A stretch of 9,327 nucleotides of DNA from CAYMLQ01 sp964390795 (GTDB lineage: Bacteria > Verrucomicrobiota > Kiritimatiellia > RFP12 > UBA1067): positions 1 through 9,327 of the forward strand of contig CAYMLQ010000232.1 of the NCBI GenBank assembly GCA_964390795.1. The letters run 5' to 3'. The translations under genes and the position numbers were made by a program. Shown here one piece after another: positions 1-6,178 of the stretch. Position 1 is the stretch's first letter, and each line of letters opens with the position of its first letter. The notes under the pieces were generated by a model that was not told the DNA's origin, searched no databases, and saw only the letters and a list, made by a program, of their open reading frames with translations.

Positions 1-1175
1 CCAACGCCAACAACACCTATTCAGGCGGAACAATCCTTGGCATCGGCAGCGGGACCACCCTGACCCGTCCGGGTATCAGTGGCACCATCGGCACGGGATC
101 CCCCGGAGCCGTGACCAAAGGCACCTTCGGCACAGGGGCCATCACCTTCGGCGCATCCGCCACTGACAGGTCTCAGTTCTATTTTACCGGTGTGACCACG
201 ATCAACAACGCCATCGTGGTGAACACCGCGCAGGGAGACGGCAGCCAGTTCGGCGCTTTCCGGCTTGAAGCCGGCGGCGGCCTCCTCACCCTCGCAGGAA
301 CAGTCAACGCTAATCTGGCGGACGTCGTGTTCGAAGCCAATAACAACCAGGGTATGATAGGCACCGTGACCGGGGCGATCTCCGGCTCGTCGGGCCTGCA
401 GGTCTTGGCACAAAACAGCGGCGGGCTCGTCGTCACCCTGGCCAGCGCGGCGAACACGAACAGCTATGCGGGCAACACGATCATTACCAATGGCAGCGCT
501 AACGTCAATGCCTATGCGACGTTGACGCTCGGTGCGGCCAACCAGATTCCCAACGGCACAGGCAAGGGCAATTTGATCGTCAGGGGCGGCTCCTTCAAAA
601 TGGGCGGCTTTAGTGAAACCATCAACGGCCTCTCCGGCAACGGCATTGTGGACGGCGTCAGCGGCACGCCGACCTTGACCATCGGCGACAACGATGCGAC
701 CGGCACAACCAACACCTTTTCCGGCGTCATCAAAAACACCGCTGGAACCCTGTCGCTGATCAAGATCGGCAGCGGCATGCTGACGCTTTCCGGCACGAAC
801 ACCTACGGCGGCGTGACAGCCGTCTCCAACGGCACGCTGAGCGTGAACGGCTCACTCACGAACGCCAACATCAAGGTGGCGTCCGGCGCGACGCTGACGG
901 GCACCGGCACGCTTCGCTGCCGTGTGTCTGCGTCGACGAATGACCTCATCGATGTTTCGGGAACGGCCACGCTTTCAGGGCTGACGCTGGCACTGGACGT
1001 GCAGGGGCTCTTGCCGGTAGGATCGTACGTACTTGCGAAGGGGCTGGGAGCCGCGCAGTTCAACGCGGTTACGGGTGTCCCACAACAAGCGACGAGGTCG
1101 GCTACCGTCACCTATGTGGCCGGACAACTCGTGCTTGGGGTTTACCCTAAAGGTACGTTGATCAGGATGTACTGA
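1..1175 (+). CDS. Secreted autotransporter-type beta-strand-repeat protein, C-terminal part (5' end outside window)
   Basis: The reading frame is open from the left edge (first whole codon at base 3) to TGA at 1173-1175, giving about 390 residues with no start codon or signal peptide in view. The protein is rich in Gly, Thr, Ser, Asn and Ala. It repeats the strand-loop-strand pattern of passenger-associated transport repeats (PATR, the autotransporter-associated beta strand repeat): NNTYSGGT at the left edge, ANTNSYAGNTIITNGSANV in the middle and LTLSGTNTYGGVTAVSNGT from about base 780. Such repeats form elongated parallel beta-helices on exported proteins. No outer-membrane beta-barrel translocator is visible. 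Instead the protein ends in a 136-codon module nearly identical to that of the next gene and finishing KGTLIRMY. Its precise role is unknown; a cell-surface or secreted structural or adhesive function is inferred. The repeat-family call is fairly sure, the function is not. Confidence 0.8.
   Translation, partial: NANNTYSGGTILGIGSGTTLTRPGISGTIGTGSPGAVTKGTFGTGAITFGASATDRSQFYFTGVTTINNAIVVNTAQGDGSQFGAFRLEAGGGLLTLAGTVNANLADVVFEANNNQGMIGTVTGAISGSSGLQVLAQNSGGLVVTLASAANTNSYAGNTIITNGSANVNAYATLTLGAANQIPNGTGKGNLIVRGGSFKMGGFSETINGLSGNGIVDGVSGTPTLTIGDNDATGTTNTFSGVIKNTAGTLSLIKIGSGMLTLSGTNTYGGVTAVSNGTLSVNGSLTNANIKVASGATLTGTGTLRCRVSASTNDLIDVSGTATLSGLTLALDVQGLLPVGSYVLAKGLGAAQFNAVTGVPQQATRSATVTYVAGQLVLGVYPKGTLIRMY
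768..1175 (+). repeat. C-terminal cassette, copy 1 of 2
   Basis: These 408 bp, stop codon included, align without any gap to 3314-3721. By hand I count about 77 differences, or roughly 81% identity. Bases 966-1016 are identical to 3512-3562 (51 bp). The encoded module begins with one PATR unit and then shares GTATLSGLTLALDVQGLLP and GSYVLAKGLG before a short KGT-x-[IL]-R ending. Confidence 0.85.
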
Positions 1176-1182
1176 GTGCGGC

Positions 1183-1266
1183 GCGCAGGGCAGGACGTAT
1201 CGGATTGCATAACCGGGAGCGGGGCACACTGGCAACCCCTCGCCTATCCGATATGTCCTCCTGCGC
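1183..1266. repeat. Covarying long palindrome, copy A (extragenic structured element)
   Basis: Bases 1192-1205 pair with 1246-1259 (14 bp, one G-T pair). After a GC bulge, 1183-1189 pair with 1260-1266 (7 bp). The apical part carries a small nested helix (GGGG at 1221-1224 with CCCC at 1236-1239). The core matches copy B at 3737-3804, with loop motifs TAACCGGGA and TGGCAACC conserved. The element lies between the stop of the first repeat-protein gene and the ATG of the second. It could end transcription of the first gene, act in the leader of the second, or be a REP-like repeat. No T-run follows it on the + strand, so a simple intrinsic terminator is not supported. Confidence 0.7.
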
Positions 1267-1288
1267 ATGGCGGAAATGGACAAAACAA

Positions 1289-3721
1289 ATGAAAAGACAC
1301 ACGTATCGTGCGATGATGGCTTCCGGATTAGTCGGAGCCTTGACTGTTAGCGGAACCGCGCGGGCGGCGACAAACAGTTGGAATGCCGGCAGCGGAGCCT
1401 GGGATACGTCAACCGCCAACTGGAAGGCTCCAACAACGTGGACGGACGGGGACAGCGCCCTCTTTACCAATCGGACCGATGCCGTGACCGTGACCGTCAG
1501 CGGCGTGCGCACTGCGGATCTGGTTCGGGCGGGCTCGTATGTCAGTGCTAACGTGGCCTATTACACATTCGTAGGCGGAGCGGGTGTTTCGCTTAAGGCA
1601 AATAGGTTTGTCGCGCAGTTCGTGAATGACGGTGACACCAAAATCACCGTACTTACGAATCTGGCGATGTCGCTGTCAGGCAAGCTTGCGTCAGGGCGGG
1701 GGTGGCTGGTTCTTGCCGGAAACACCGCTGTCACGGCAGACCGGTATGTCACATCGGATGACAGTGATTTTAATGGGTTTGACGGCGCTGTTGGTGTCCG
1801 TGGGCACTGGGGGGCCATAAGGCTGAAGGACACCGCAACGCTCACACTGACAAACGGGATCGTGGAGACGGGGCCGAGCATGATCGATCTGTCTGGCGGC
1901 ACGCTGTATACGTCGTACTTGAAAATAGGAGATTGGTTCTACAATCTCTGGCCCGGTTGCCTTCTGAACGGCGTTCGGATCGTTGCTTTGCCGGGTGCGC
2001 AGAATAATAACTTCTTTCAAGGTACCACGGCGGGAAGCGGAGGCCCCTACGTGTCAACGAAGGGCGTCCTGTTTGATTCGGACACGAACTACATCACGAT
2101 TAAACTGCCGTTCAGACATTATACATCTGGTGCCGCAACAGACGGCGGCTTGGTCAAATTGGGTGCAGGCACCTTGACGTTTAGCGGAGTCACCAACACC
2201 TACAACGGCATGACGATTGTGTCAAACGGCACTCTGGCTGTCTCGAATATGGGCGCTTTGAGTGCCGGTGATGTCACGGTTGCGAATGGCGCAACGTTGT
2301 CGTTGAATAGCGCGCGGGCGGGCGGGGCGATTAGCGACAGCAAAAAGGTGTATGTCACTGGAAGCTCGACGGTTTCGATTGCGGCGGGCGTGAATGAGAC
2401 GGTCTATGAGTTCTATCTAGATGGGGTTGTTCAGAAGCCAGGCGTATGGGGTCGCATGGGTGGGATTGCCCCAAACCAGAGTGCGCGTCTGACAGGGGAT
2501 GGCACACTGACAGTCACACACACTCCTTCGCCTTTCTGTTGGAATGTGGGCTCAAGCACCTGGGATCTCGTAACTGCCAACTGGCTGTGGAACGGTGCCA
2601 CTTCAATATGGGGTGGATATGGGAATGATGCCTATTTTACCAATCGGAGCGATGCGGTGACGGTGACGCTTGACGGCAACCAGACAGCAGGGATGATCCG
2701 AGTCGGGAGTGGAAGCAATAATTGGGCTAAGTACACATTCGTAGGTGGACCGGGTGTATCGATCACGGCTACCAAGTTTGTTGCACAGTTCTTGAATGAC
2801 GGTGCCGACAAAGTCACCATTCTTACGAATCTGTCGATGACGCTTTCTGGTAAGCTGGCGGTAGGGCGAGTCTGGCTGATTCTAGCAGGGAATACCGCTG
2901 TTACGGCGGATAAGTTCGTCACATCGGATGATTCTGAATTTTATGTTGCCGGGCCTGATCTGGGTGCCTGGGGAAACCTGTGGCTGAAAGACACGGCAAC
3001 GTTAAGGGTGACAAACGGGGTCGTGGTGACTAGACCCAATATACTAAAACTAGATGGCGGTACGTTGTATACGTCGTATTTGAGGATCTCGGATCTCGGT
3101 TCTGAAGGAAGTTCTACGATTCTGAACGGAGGACGAATCGTCGCTTTGCCGGGCGTGCAGAACAGCGATTTTATCCAGTTTGCCTTCGGAAATACGCTCT
3201 ATGTGTCAACGTCGGGTGCGGTGTTTGACACGGACACGAATAACATCACGATTAAAGCACTCGTCAAACATCATAGCGCCGGTGCCGCCACGGACGGCGG
3301 ACTGGTCAAGTATGGTTCCGGCACGCTGACGCTCAGCGGCACGAACACCTACAACGGCACGACCGCCGTCTCCAACGGCACGCTGAGCGTGAGCGGGTCG
3401 CTCACGAACGCGAACATCACTGTGGCGGTCGGCGCGACGCTGACGGGTTCCGGCACGATCCGCTGCCGTGTGTCTGCTGCGACGAACAACCTCATCACTG
3501 TTTCGGGAACAGCCACGCTTTCAGGGCTGACGCTGGCACTGGACGTGCAGGGGCTCTTGCCGACAGGTTCGTACGTGCTTGCAAAGGGGCTGGGAACTGC
3601 GCAATTCAAAGCAATAACAGGCTTGCCTCAACAAGCGGGCAAGCTGGCCAACGTTTCCTATATAGGCGGACAACTCAGGCTTGTTGTTTCAAATAAGGGC
3701 ACGTCGCTCAGGCTTCAATGA
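1289..3721 (+). CDS. Secreted beta-strand-repeat protein with internal duplication (810 aa)
   Basis: I start the gene at ATG 1289 because it begins a clear signal peptide: basic MKRHTYR, a hydrophobic stretch AMMASGLVGALTVSG, and a probable cut after TARA near residue 26. The frame is open further upstream to a TTG at 1205, but that stretch is hydrophilic and lies inside a palindrome. A weak GGA at 1278-1280 may serve as ribosome-binding site. The mature protein has two homologous modules (about residues 31-400 and 418-675), each starting W-N-x-G-S and carrying TFVGG, VAQF.NDG, LAGNTAVTAD, VTSDDS, KDTATL, GGTLYTSYL, RIVALPG and AATDGGLVK, each ending in a PATR unit (near residues 294 and 676). 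The last 135 residues match the end of the upstream gene and finish KGTSLRLQ. No catalytic motif or beta-barrel is seen. It is likely a surface or extracellular beta-helix protein of unknown ligand. Confidence 0.82.
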   Translation: MKRHTYRAMMASGLVGALTVSGTARAATNSWNAGSGAWDTSTANWKAPTTWTDGDSALFTNRTDAVTVTVSGVRTADLVRAGSYVSANVAYYTFVGGAGVSLKANRFVAQFVNDGDTKITVLTNLAMSLSGKLASGRGWLVLAGNTAVTADRYVTSDDSDFNGFDGAVGVRGHWGAIRLKDTATLTLTNGIVETGPSMIDLSGGTLYTSYLKIGDWFYNLWPGCLLNGVRIVALPGAQNNNFFQGTTAGSGGPYVSTKGVLFDSDTNYITIKLPFRHYTSGAATDGGLVKLGAGTLTFSGVTNTYNGMTIVSNGTLAVSNMGALSAGDVTVANGATLSLNSARAGGAISDSKKVYVTGSSTVSIAAGVNETVYEFYLDGVVQKPGVWGRMGGIAPNQSARLTGDGTLTVTHTPSPFCWNVGSSTWDLVTANWLWNGATSIWGGYGNDAYFTNRSDAVTVTLDGNQTAGMIRVGSGSNNWAKYTFVGGPGVSITATKFVAQFLNDGADKVTILTNLSMTLSGKLAVGRVWLILAGNTAVTADKFVTSDDSEFYVAGPDLGAWGNLWLKDTATLRVTNGVVVTRPNILKLDGGTLYTSYLRISDLGSEGSSTILNGGRIVALPGVQNSDFIQFAFGNTLYVSTSGAVFDTDTNNITIKALVKHHSAGAATDGGLVKYGSGTLTLSGTNTYNGTTAVSNGTLSVSGSLTNANITVAVGATLTGSGTIRCRVSAATNNLITVSGTATLSGLTLALDVQGLLPTGSYVLAKGLGTAQFKAITGLPQQAGKLANVSYIGGQLRLVVSNKGTSLRLQ
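1379..3313 (+). repeat. Internal tandem duplication of about 1.16 kb within the repeat-protein gene
   Basis: The first unit starts at the W-N-x-G codons at 1379 and the second at 2540, an offset of 1161 bp (387 codons). Near the end of the units the offset is 1152 bp (GACGGCGG at 2141 and 3293), so a few codons were gained or lost. Conserved blocks keep the same order in both units. DNA similarity is clear in places, for example TACACATTCGTAGG at both 1562 and 2732, but the units have diverged, so the duplication is not recent. Confidence 0.85.
3314..3721 (+). repeat. C-terminal cassette, copy 2 of 2
   Basis: This is the gapless partner of 768-1175. It fuses the same 135-residue ending to an unrelated passenger region. 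Most differences fall at codon third positions or in its last third, and the centre (3512-3562) is identical to copy 1. Confidence 0.85.
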
Positions 3722-3736
3722 GTGTAGCCCGCAAAA

Positions 3737-3805
3737 CAGGACGTGTCGGATTACGTAACCGGGAATGGTGCTCATGGCAACCGCCCAGATGTCCGACACG
3801 TCCTG
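3737..3805. repeat. Covarying long palindrome, copy B (between convergent genes)
   Basis: Bases 3737-3750 pair perfectly with 3792-3805 (14 bp) around a 41-base apical region holding GGATTACGTAACCGGGA and TGGCAACC, both shared with copy A. Relative to copy A, the A-T pair 1199/1252 is replaced by G-C (3745/3797), a G-T pair becomes G-C (3743/3799) and a T-A becomes T-G (3751/3791), so pairing is kept. On the - strand the stem is followed at once by TTTTGC, so here it may also terminate the regulator-SemiSWEET transcript. Confidence 0.72.
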
Positions 3806-3835
3806 CAGCTCGTAAGGAAGCTACAGAGTGCGGTC

Positions 3836-4108
3836 TTACTTCAAAAGCACGACTATAAGTAAGCATATTTGCAAAATGACGCCAATCAGGTTGCCGATCC
3901 ACACGGCATAACGGTGGAAGCGGAGGCCGTAGAGGAACCAGAAGAAATAGACCAGCAGAAAGCCTGCGAGATAGCCGGGGGAGAGCGAGGACGGTGACTT
4001 GTTCATCCACTCCGCGTGAAGTTGCAGGGTGATCAAGACCGGGCCGACAAAGCCGACACACACGCCTGTGGCTTCAAACGTGCTCTCGGGAATTTTTGAC
4101 AAAGACAT
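3836..4108 (-). CDS. SemiSWEET-like sugar transporter (MtN3/saliva PQ-loop family, 90 aa)
   Basis: SemiSWEETs are half-size sugar transporters that dimerise in the inner membrane to let mono- or disaccharides through. This protein has the family length (about 90 residues) and a three-helix layout: TM1 about 12-32, TM2 about 45-63, TM3 about 66-89. A polar loop (MNKSPSSLSP) follows TM1. TM2 carries W57-F-L-Y-G and TM3 carries N73. From memory, the sugar-binding Trp and Asn of Leptospira biflexa SemiSWEET (W48, N64) have the same 16-residue spacing. The usual PQ of TM1 is replaced by LQ. The ATG follows the regulator stop by 17 bp, with AGGGAA (complement of 4119-4124) as ribosome-binding site, so the two genes form one transcription unit. 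The substrate is unknown but is presumably the sugar the regulator senses. Another small PQ-loop protein is the main alternative. Confidence 0.72.
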   Translation of the reverse strand: MSLSKIPESTFEATGVCVGFVGPVLITLQLHAEWMNKSPSSLSPGYLAGFLLVYFFWFLYGLRFHRYAVWIGNLIGVILQICLLIVVLLK

Positions 4109-4125
4109 GGGTTCTATCTTCCCTG

Positions 4126-5268
4126 TTAGCCGGGCAGGGGCTGATCCGCCTTAGCCCATTTGGAGGGGGCAATGCCGAAGCGCTGGTGGAACGCACGAAG
4201 AAGGGAGCGGGGGGTATTAAAACCGCAGGCCTGCGCGACCTGGTTTAAATGTAGCTCGTTCTTGGCGATCAGCTTTCGGGCATGGTCCAGTCTGACGCTC
4301 AGCAGGTAATCGCAGGGTGAGCAGCGCATCTCGCTCTGGAACAGCAAATAGAGCTGGCGGCGGGAGACGCCTGCGGCGGCCGCAAGATCGTCAACGGACA
4401 GGAGATCGCCGTACTGCCCGTCGATGACCCGGATAGCCTCTTTGAGGTGCGGCTGGGTGAGGGCGAGGCAGCCCGTCGACAGCCGGCGCGTCAGCGGCCC
4501 CGGAGGGATGATGGTCTTGGGCGGCACGCTCTTGCCTCGCATCAGTTGATCGAGAACCGCCGCCGACTGAAAGCCGAGCTCGTCCATGTTCAGGCTGACG
4601 CTTGAGACCGGCAGCGGCGAGAACGCGCAAAGCGACTCGAGGTCGCCGACGCCGATCACGGCGACGTCCTCGGGCGTGCGGAGGCCCGCTTCATGACAGA
4701 GGTCGATCAGCACGGCGGCGTTGTGGTCATCGCGGGCCAGCACGCCGACGGGCTTGGAACTCTGCTTCAGCTTGTGGAGCACAGCCTTCGCGTTGAAGGG
4801 TGCCTTGCCGCAAGAAAAGTCCACGCAGGAGAAGCCGAGTTCGCGCAGCCGGCCCTCGAACGCGGCCTTCCGCTCCCTGCCCGACGGACAGGTGTCGCAA
4901 GCGAACCAGCCGAACCGCTTGTGAAAGAGACCGTACAGGTGCTCGGCCGCCAGGCGTCCGGCCTGCCGGTTGTCGGGCATGACCATCGGCGCACGGACCC
5001 CCGGGTTCTGGGTGCCGAGGATCACGGTCGGCACGCTCTTCGCCTTCTCGCGGATGTAAGCCCTGACCGCCGGATCGGTGTGCCACATGGCGATCATACC
5101 GTGAAAGGTGCGGTCCTTCGGGAACAGGTTGAGAAAAAAGTGGCGGGTGTCCATCTGCCAGCCGGCCTCGTGCGCATAGCGGCTGATGCCTTGGAAGAGG
5201 CGGTAGTCATTCCAAGCCAGCAGAAAGAGGATCGAAGTTTTCCGCTTCATGGTTTGAAAACATAGCAC
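4126..5268 (-). CDS. XylR-like transcriptional regulator: LacI-type sugar-binding domain plus AraC-type HTH domain
   Basis: Residues about 10-275 resemble the periplasmic-binding-protein-like effector domain of LacI/XylR regulators. Typical elements are VMPDNRQAGRLAAEHL, RDDHNAAVLIDLCHEAGLRTP, DVAVIGVGDLE and VSSVSLNMDELG. Residues about 290-370 form an AraC-type domain with two helix-turn-helices: LSVDDLAAAAGVSRRQLY, then LNQVAQACGF and LLRAFHQRFGIAPSKW. This order, and the 380-residue length, match E. coli XylR-type activators, which bind tandem direct repeats next to the -35 of sugar genes. I prefer the GTG start at 5268 because AGGA (complement of 5275-5278) lies 6 nt upstream; ATG at 5250 is possible but lacks a ribosome-binding site. 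The cytoplasmic protein probably activates the divergent glycosidase operon. Its own promoter would have to lie in or near the inverted-repeat block at 5290-5527. Confidence 0.9.
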   Translation of the reverse strand: MLCFQTMKRKTSILFLLAWNDYRLFQGISRYAHEAGWQMDTRHFFLNLFPKDRTFHGMIAMWHTDPAVRAYIREKAKSVPTVILGTQNPGVRAPMVMPDNRQAGRLAAEHLYGLFHKRFGWFACDTCPSGRERKAAFEGRLRELGFSCVDFSCGKAPFNAKAVLHKLKQSSKPVGVLARDDHNAAVLIDLCHEAGLRTPEDVAVIGVGDLESLCAFSPLPVSSVSLNMDELGFQSAAVLDQLMRGKSVPPKTIIPPGPLTRRLSTGCLALTQPHLKEAIRVIDGQYGDLLSVDDLAAAAGVSRRQLYLLFQSEMRCSPCDYLLSVRLDHARKLIAKNELHLNQVAQACGFNTPRSLLRAFHQRFGIAPSKWAKADQPLPG

Positions 5269-5274
5269 GCCGCA

Positions 5275-5278
5275 TCCT
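5275..5278 (-). promoter_or_regulatory. Ribosome-binding site deciding the GTG start of the regulator
   Basis: AGGA read on the - strand lies 6 nt before GTG at 5268. The alternative ATG at 5250 is preceded by TTTTCAAACC, which has no Shine-Dalgarno match. Confidence 0.5.
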
Positions 5279-5289
5279 AGATAACAAGC

Positions 5290-5527
5290 CGTCCTTTCAA
5301 GGCCCTAAACTGCGGGAGTTGCTTTCGTACGGCCGCTCGAAAACCTGTTATCCGCCGTTCACAAGCGGCTCGCCACAGGCTCGACCCCCAGCCGATACGT
5401 TCAAGACGGGCTTGATACTTGCGCTGGAGGGCGAAGCTGCGCTGAACCGTACTCGAACGGGGAGAAACAGCCTGGCGAGCCGCACGTCGAAGACAACTCC
5501 CGCAATTTAGGGTCAAGGAAAGGGACG
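5290..5527. mobile_element. MITE-like or transposon-remnant block with long imperfect terminal inverted repeats
   Basis: The ends mirror each other. CCCTAAACTGCGGGAGTTG (5303-5321) is the inverse of 5494-5512 with one mismatch, and the match extends outward to CGTCC.TTTC (5290-5298 against 5518-5527) and inward to about 5340. A second nested inverted repeat pairs GCGGCTCGCCACAGGCT (5365-5381) with 5469-5483. The block is 238 bp, shows no convincing protein, and no clear target-site duplication is visible. It sits directly upstream of the regulator, between it and the divergent operator. A non-autonomous element mobilised by a transposase elsewhere is the likeliest reading; a large hairpin in the regulator leader is the alternative. 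Confidence 0.55.
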
Positions 5528-5566
5528 CATAGCCACCATAGCAGATTACATAATGTGCCCTACTTG

Positions 5567-5601
5567 TGCACGAATTGTCCGACTATTGCACGAATTGTCC
5601 G
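5567..5601 (+). promoter_or_regulatory. Tandem direct-repeat operator, copy 1 (candidate site of the XylR-like regulator)
   Basis: TGCACGAATTGTCCG occurs at 5567-5581 and again, identical, at 5587-5601, a 20-bp period or about two helical turns. Bases 5567-5605 match 9163-9201 with one mismatch (A5585 against T9181). AraC-type activators of the XylR kind bind direct repeats with this sort of spacing. The adjacent divergent regulator is the obvious candidate binder, but that link is inferred. Confidence 0.75.
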
Positions 5602-5630
5602 TAGGCGGTTGTGGAGCAACGTGCTATTCT
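5602..5630 (+). promoter_or_regulatory. Activator-dependent promoter with extended -10
   Basis: The extended -10 is TGC-TATTCT (TG at 5622-5623, hexamer 5625-5630). With a 17-bp spacer the -35 would be TAGGCG (5602-5607), a poor match to TTGACA that abuts the proximal operator repeat, as in class II activation. The start of transcription would be near 5637, giving a leader of about 14 nt. Confidence 0.6.
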
Positions 5631-5639
5631 TTTTTCATT

Positions 5640-5644
5640 AGGAG
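5640..5644 (+). promoter_or_regulatory. Strong ribosome-binding site (AGGAG)
   Basis: AGGAG lies 6 nt before ATG 5651 and fixes the start of the 175-residue protein. Confidence 0.8.
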
Positions 5645-5650
5645 TAAACG

Positions 5651-6178
5651 ATGAGATTATCCCTTGCGATCATCCTTTCCGTCACCGGTTTGTGGGCCTC
5701 TGGGCTGGGTGCGAAGCCTGTTGACCCTGAAGGGAGCGCGGCCAGCTTCCTGCCGGACGGGCGCCTCACAAGCCTCGCGCTCAACGGCGAGGAGCTTGTC
5801 AAGGAAGCGCGGCTGCGGAACGGCTTTTCGGTTCTTGTGTTTAACGGCATCACGGTCAGGGAATATCCTCTTGTACGCGTGACCCGGAAGGACGGAAGCT
5901 GGCTGCTGCAAGGCGAGAAGGACTTTCCGCGCTTCACCTGTTCGTTCGCTGTCGAGGAGCGGCAAATCGGTCTTCGTCTGCTTCGGATCGAGGGCGTCCC
6001 GTTGGGAAAGGATTCGAGCCTCGTGCTGACGCTGGGCACGCGCAAGCCCTTGCAGGCCGCCGGCAAAGGCGTTGAGAGCGAGACGCAAAACGACTCCCTG
6101 AAAATCTACTGGAAATTCATTGGAGCGCCAAAAGCCCTGGAAACATTTGGAAATGTCTTGATCGGGGTCATGCCATGA
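5651..6178 (+). CDS. Small exported protein, stand-alone homologue of the N-terminal domain of the next protein (175 aa)
   Basis: The ATG follows AGGAG. Residues 1-21 form a signal peptide (MRLSLAIILSVTGLWASGLGA) with probable cleavage before KPVDP. The rest looks like an all-beta domain. It aligns by eye with residues about 43-160 of the downstream 964-residue protein: G58-F59, F64-N65-G66, T68-V69 and W84 match G43-F44, F49-N50-G51, T53-V54 and W69 at a constant offset of 15. P93 and F95 match P79 and F81, and the SL of 123-124 matches 107-108. It stops about where the large protein runs into its catalytic region. The stop overlaps the next ATG (ATGA), so the two are translationally coupled. 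I do not recognise a named family. It may be a separate binding or partner subunit, or the remnant of a duplicated full-length gene. Confidence 0.8.
   Translation: MRLSLAIILSVTGLWASGLGAKPVDPEGSAASFLPDGRLTSLALNGEELVKEARLRNGFSVLVFNGITVREYPLVRVTRKDGSWLLQGEKDFPRFTCSFAVEERQIGLRLLRIEGVPLGKDSSLVLTLGTRKPLQAAGKGVESETQNDSLKIYWKFIGAPKALETFGNVLIGVMP

Noticed and set aside
1183..1266. Palindromes as integron attC sites flanking a cassette.
   Set aside because: Apart from short AAC/GTT-like bits, the RYYYAAC and GTTRRRY core sites are not placed at the stem ends, and no integrase is present.
1205..1288. Upstream in-frame extension of the 810-residue protein (TTG at 1205, ATG at 1253).
   Set aside because: The extension is hydrophilic, lies in the palindromic element, and would bury the signal peptide that starts at 1289.
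4693..5265. Open frame on the + strand (190 codons) opposite the regulator.
   Set aside because: The regulator on the - strand has both expected domains; the + strand translation shows no domain-like pattern.
5277..5516. Small - strand open frame (79 codons) inside the inverted-repeat block.
   Set aside because: Its coding potential mirrors the inverted repeats and it shows no hydrophobic or domain pattern; no convincing ribosome-binding site was seen.
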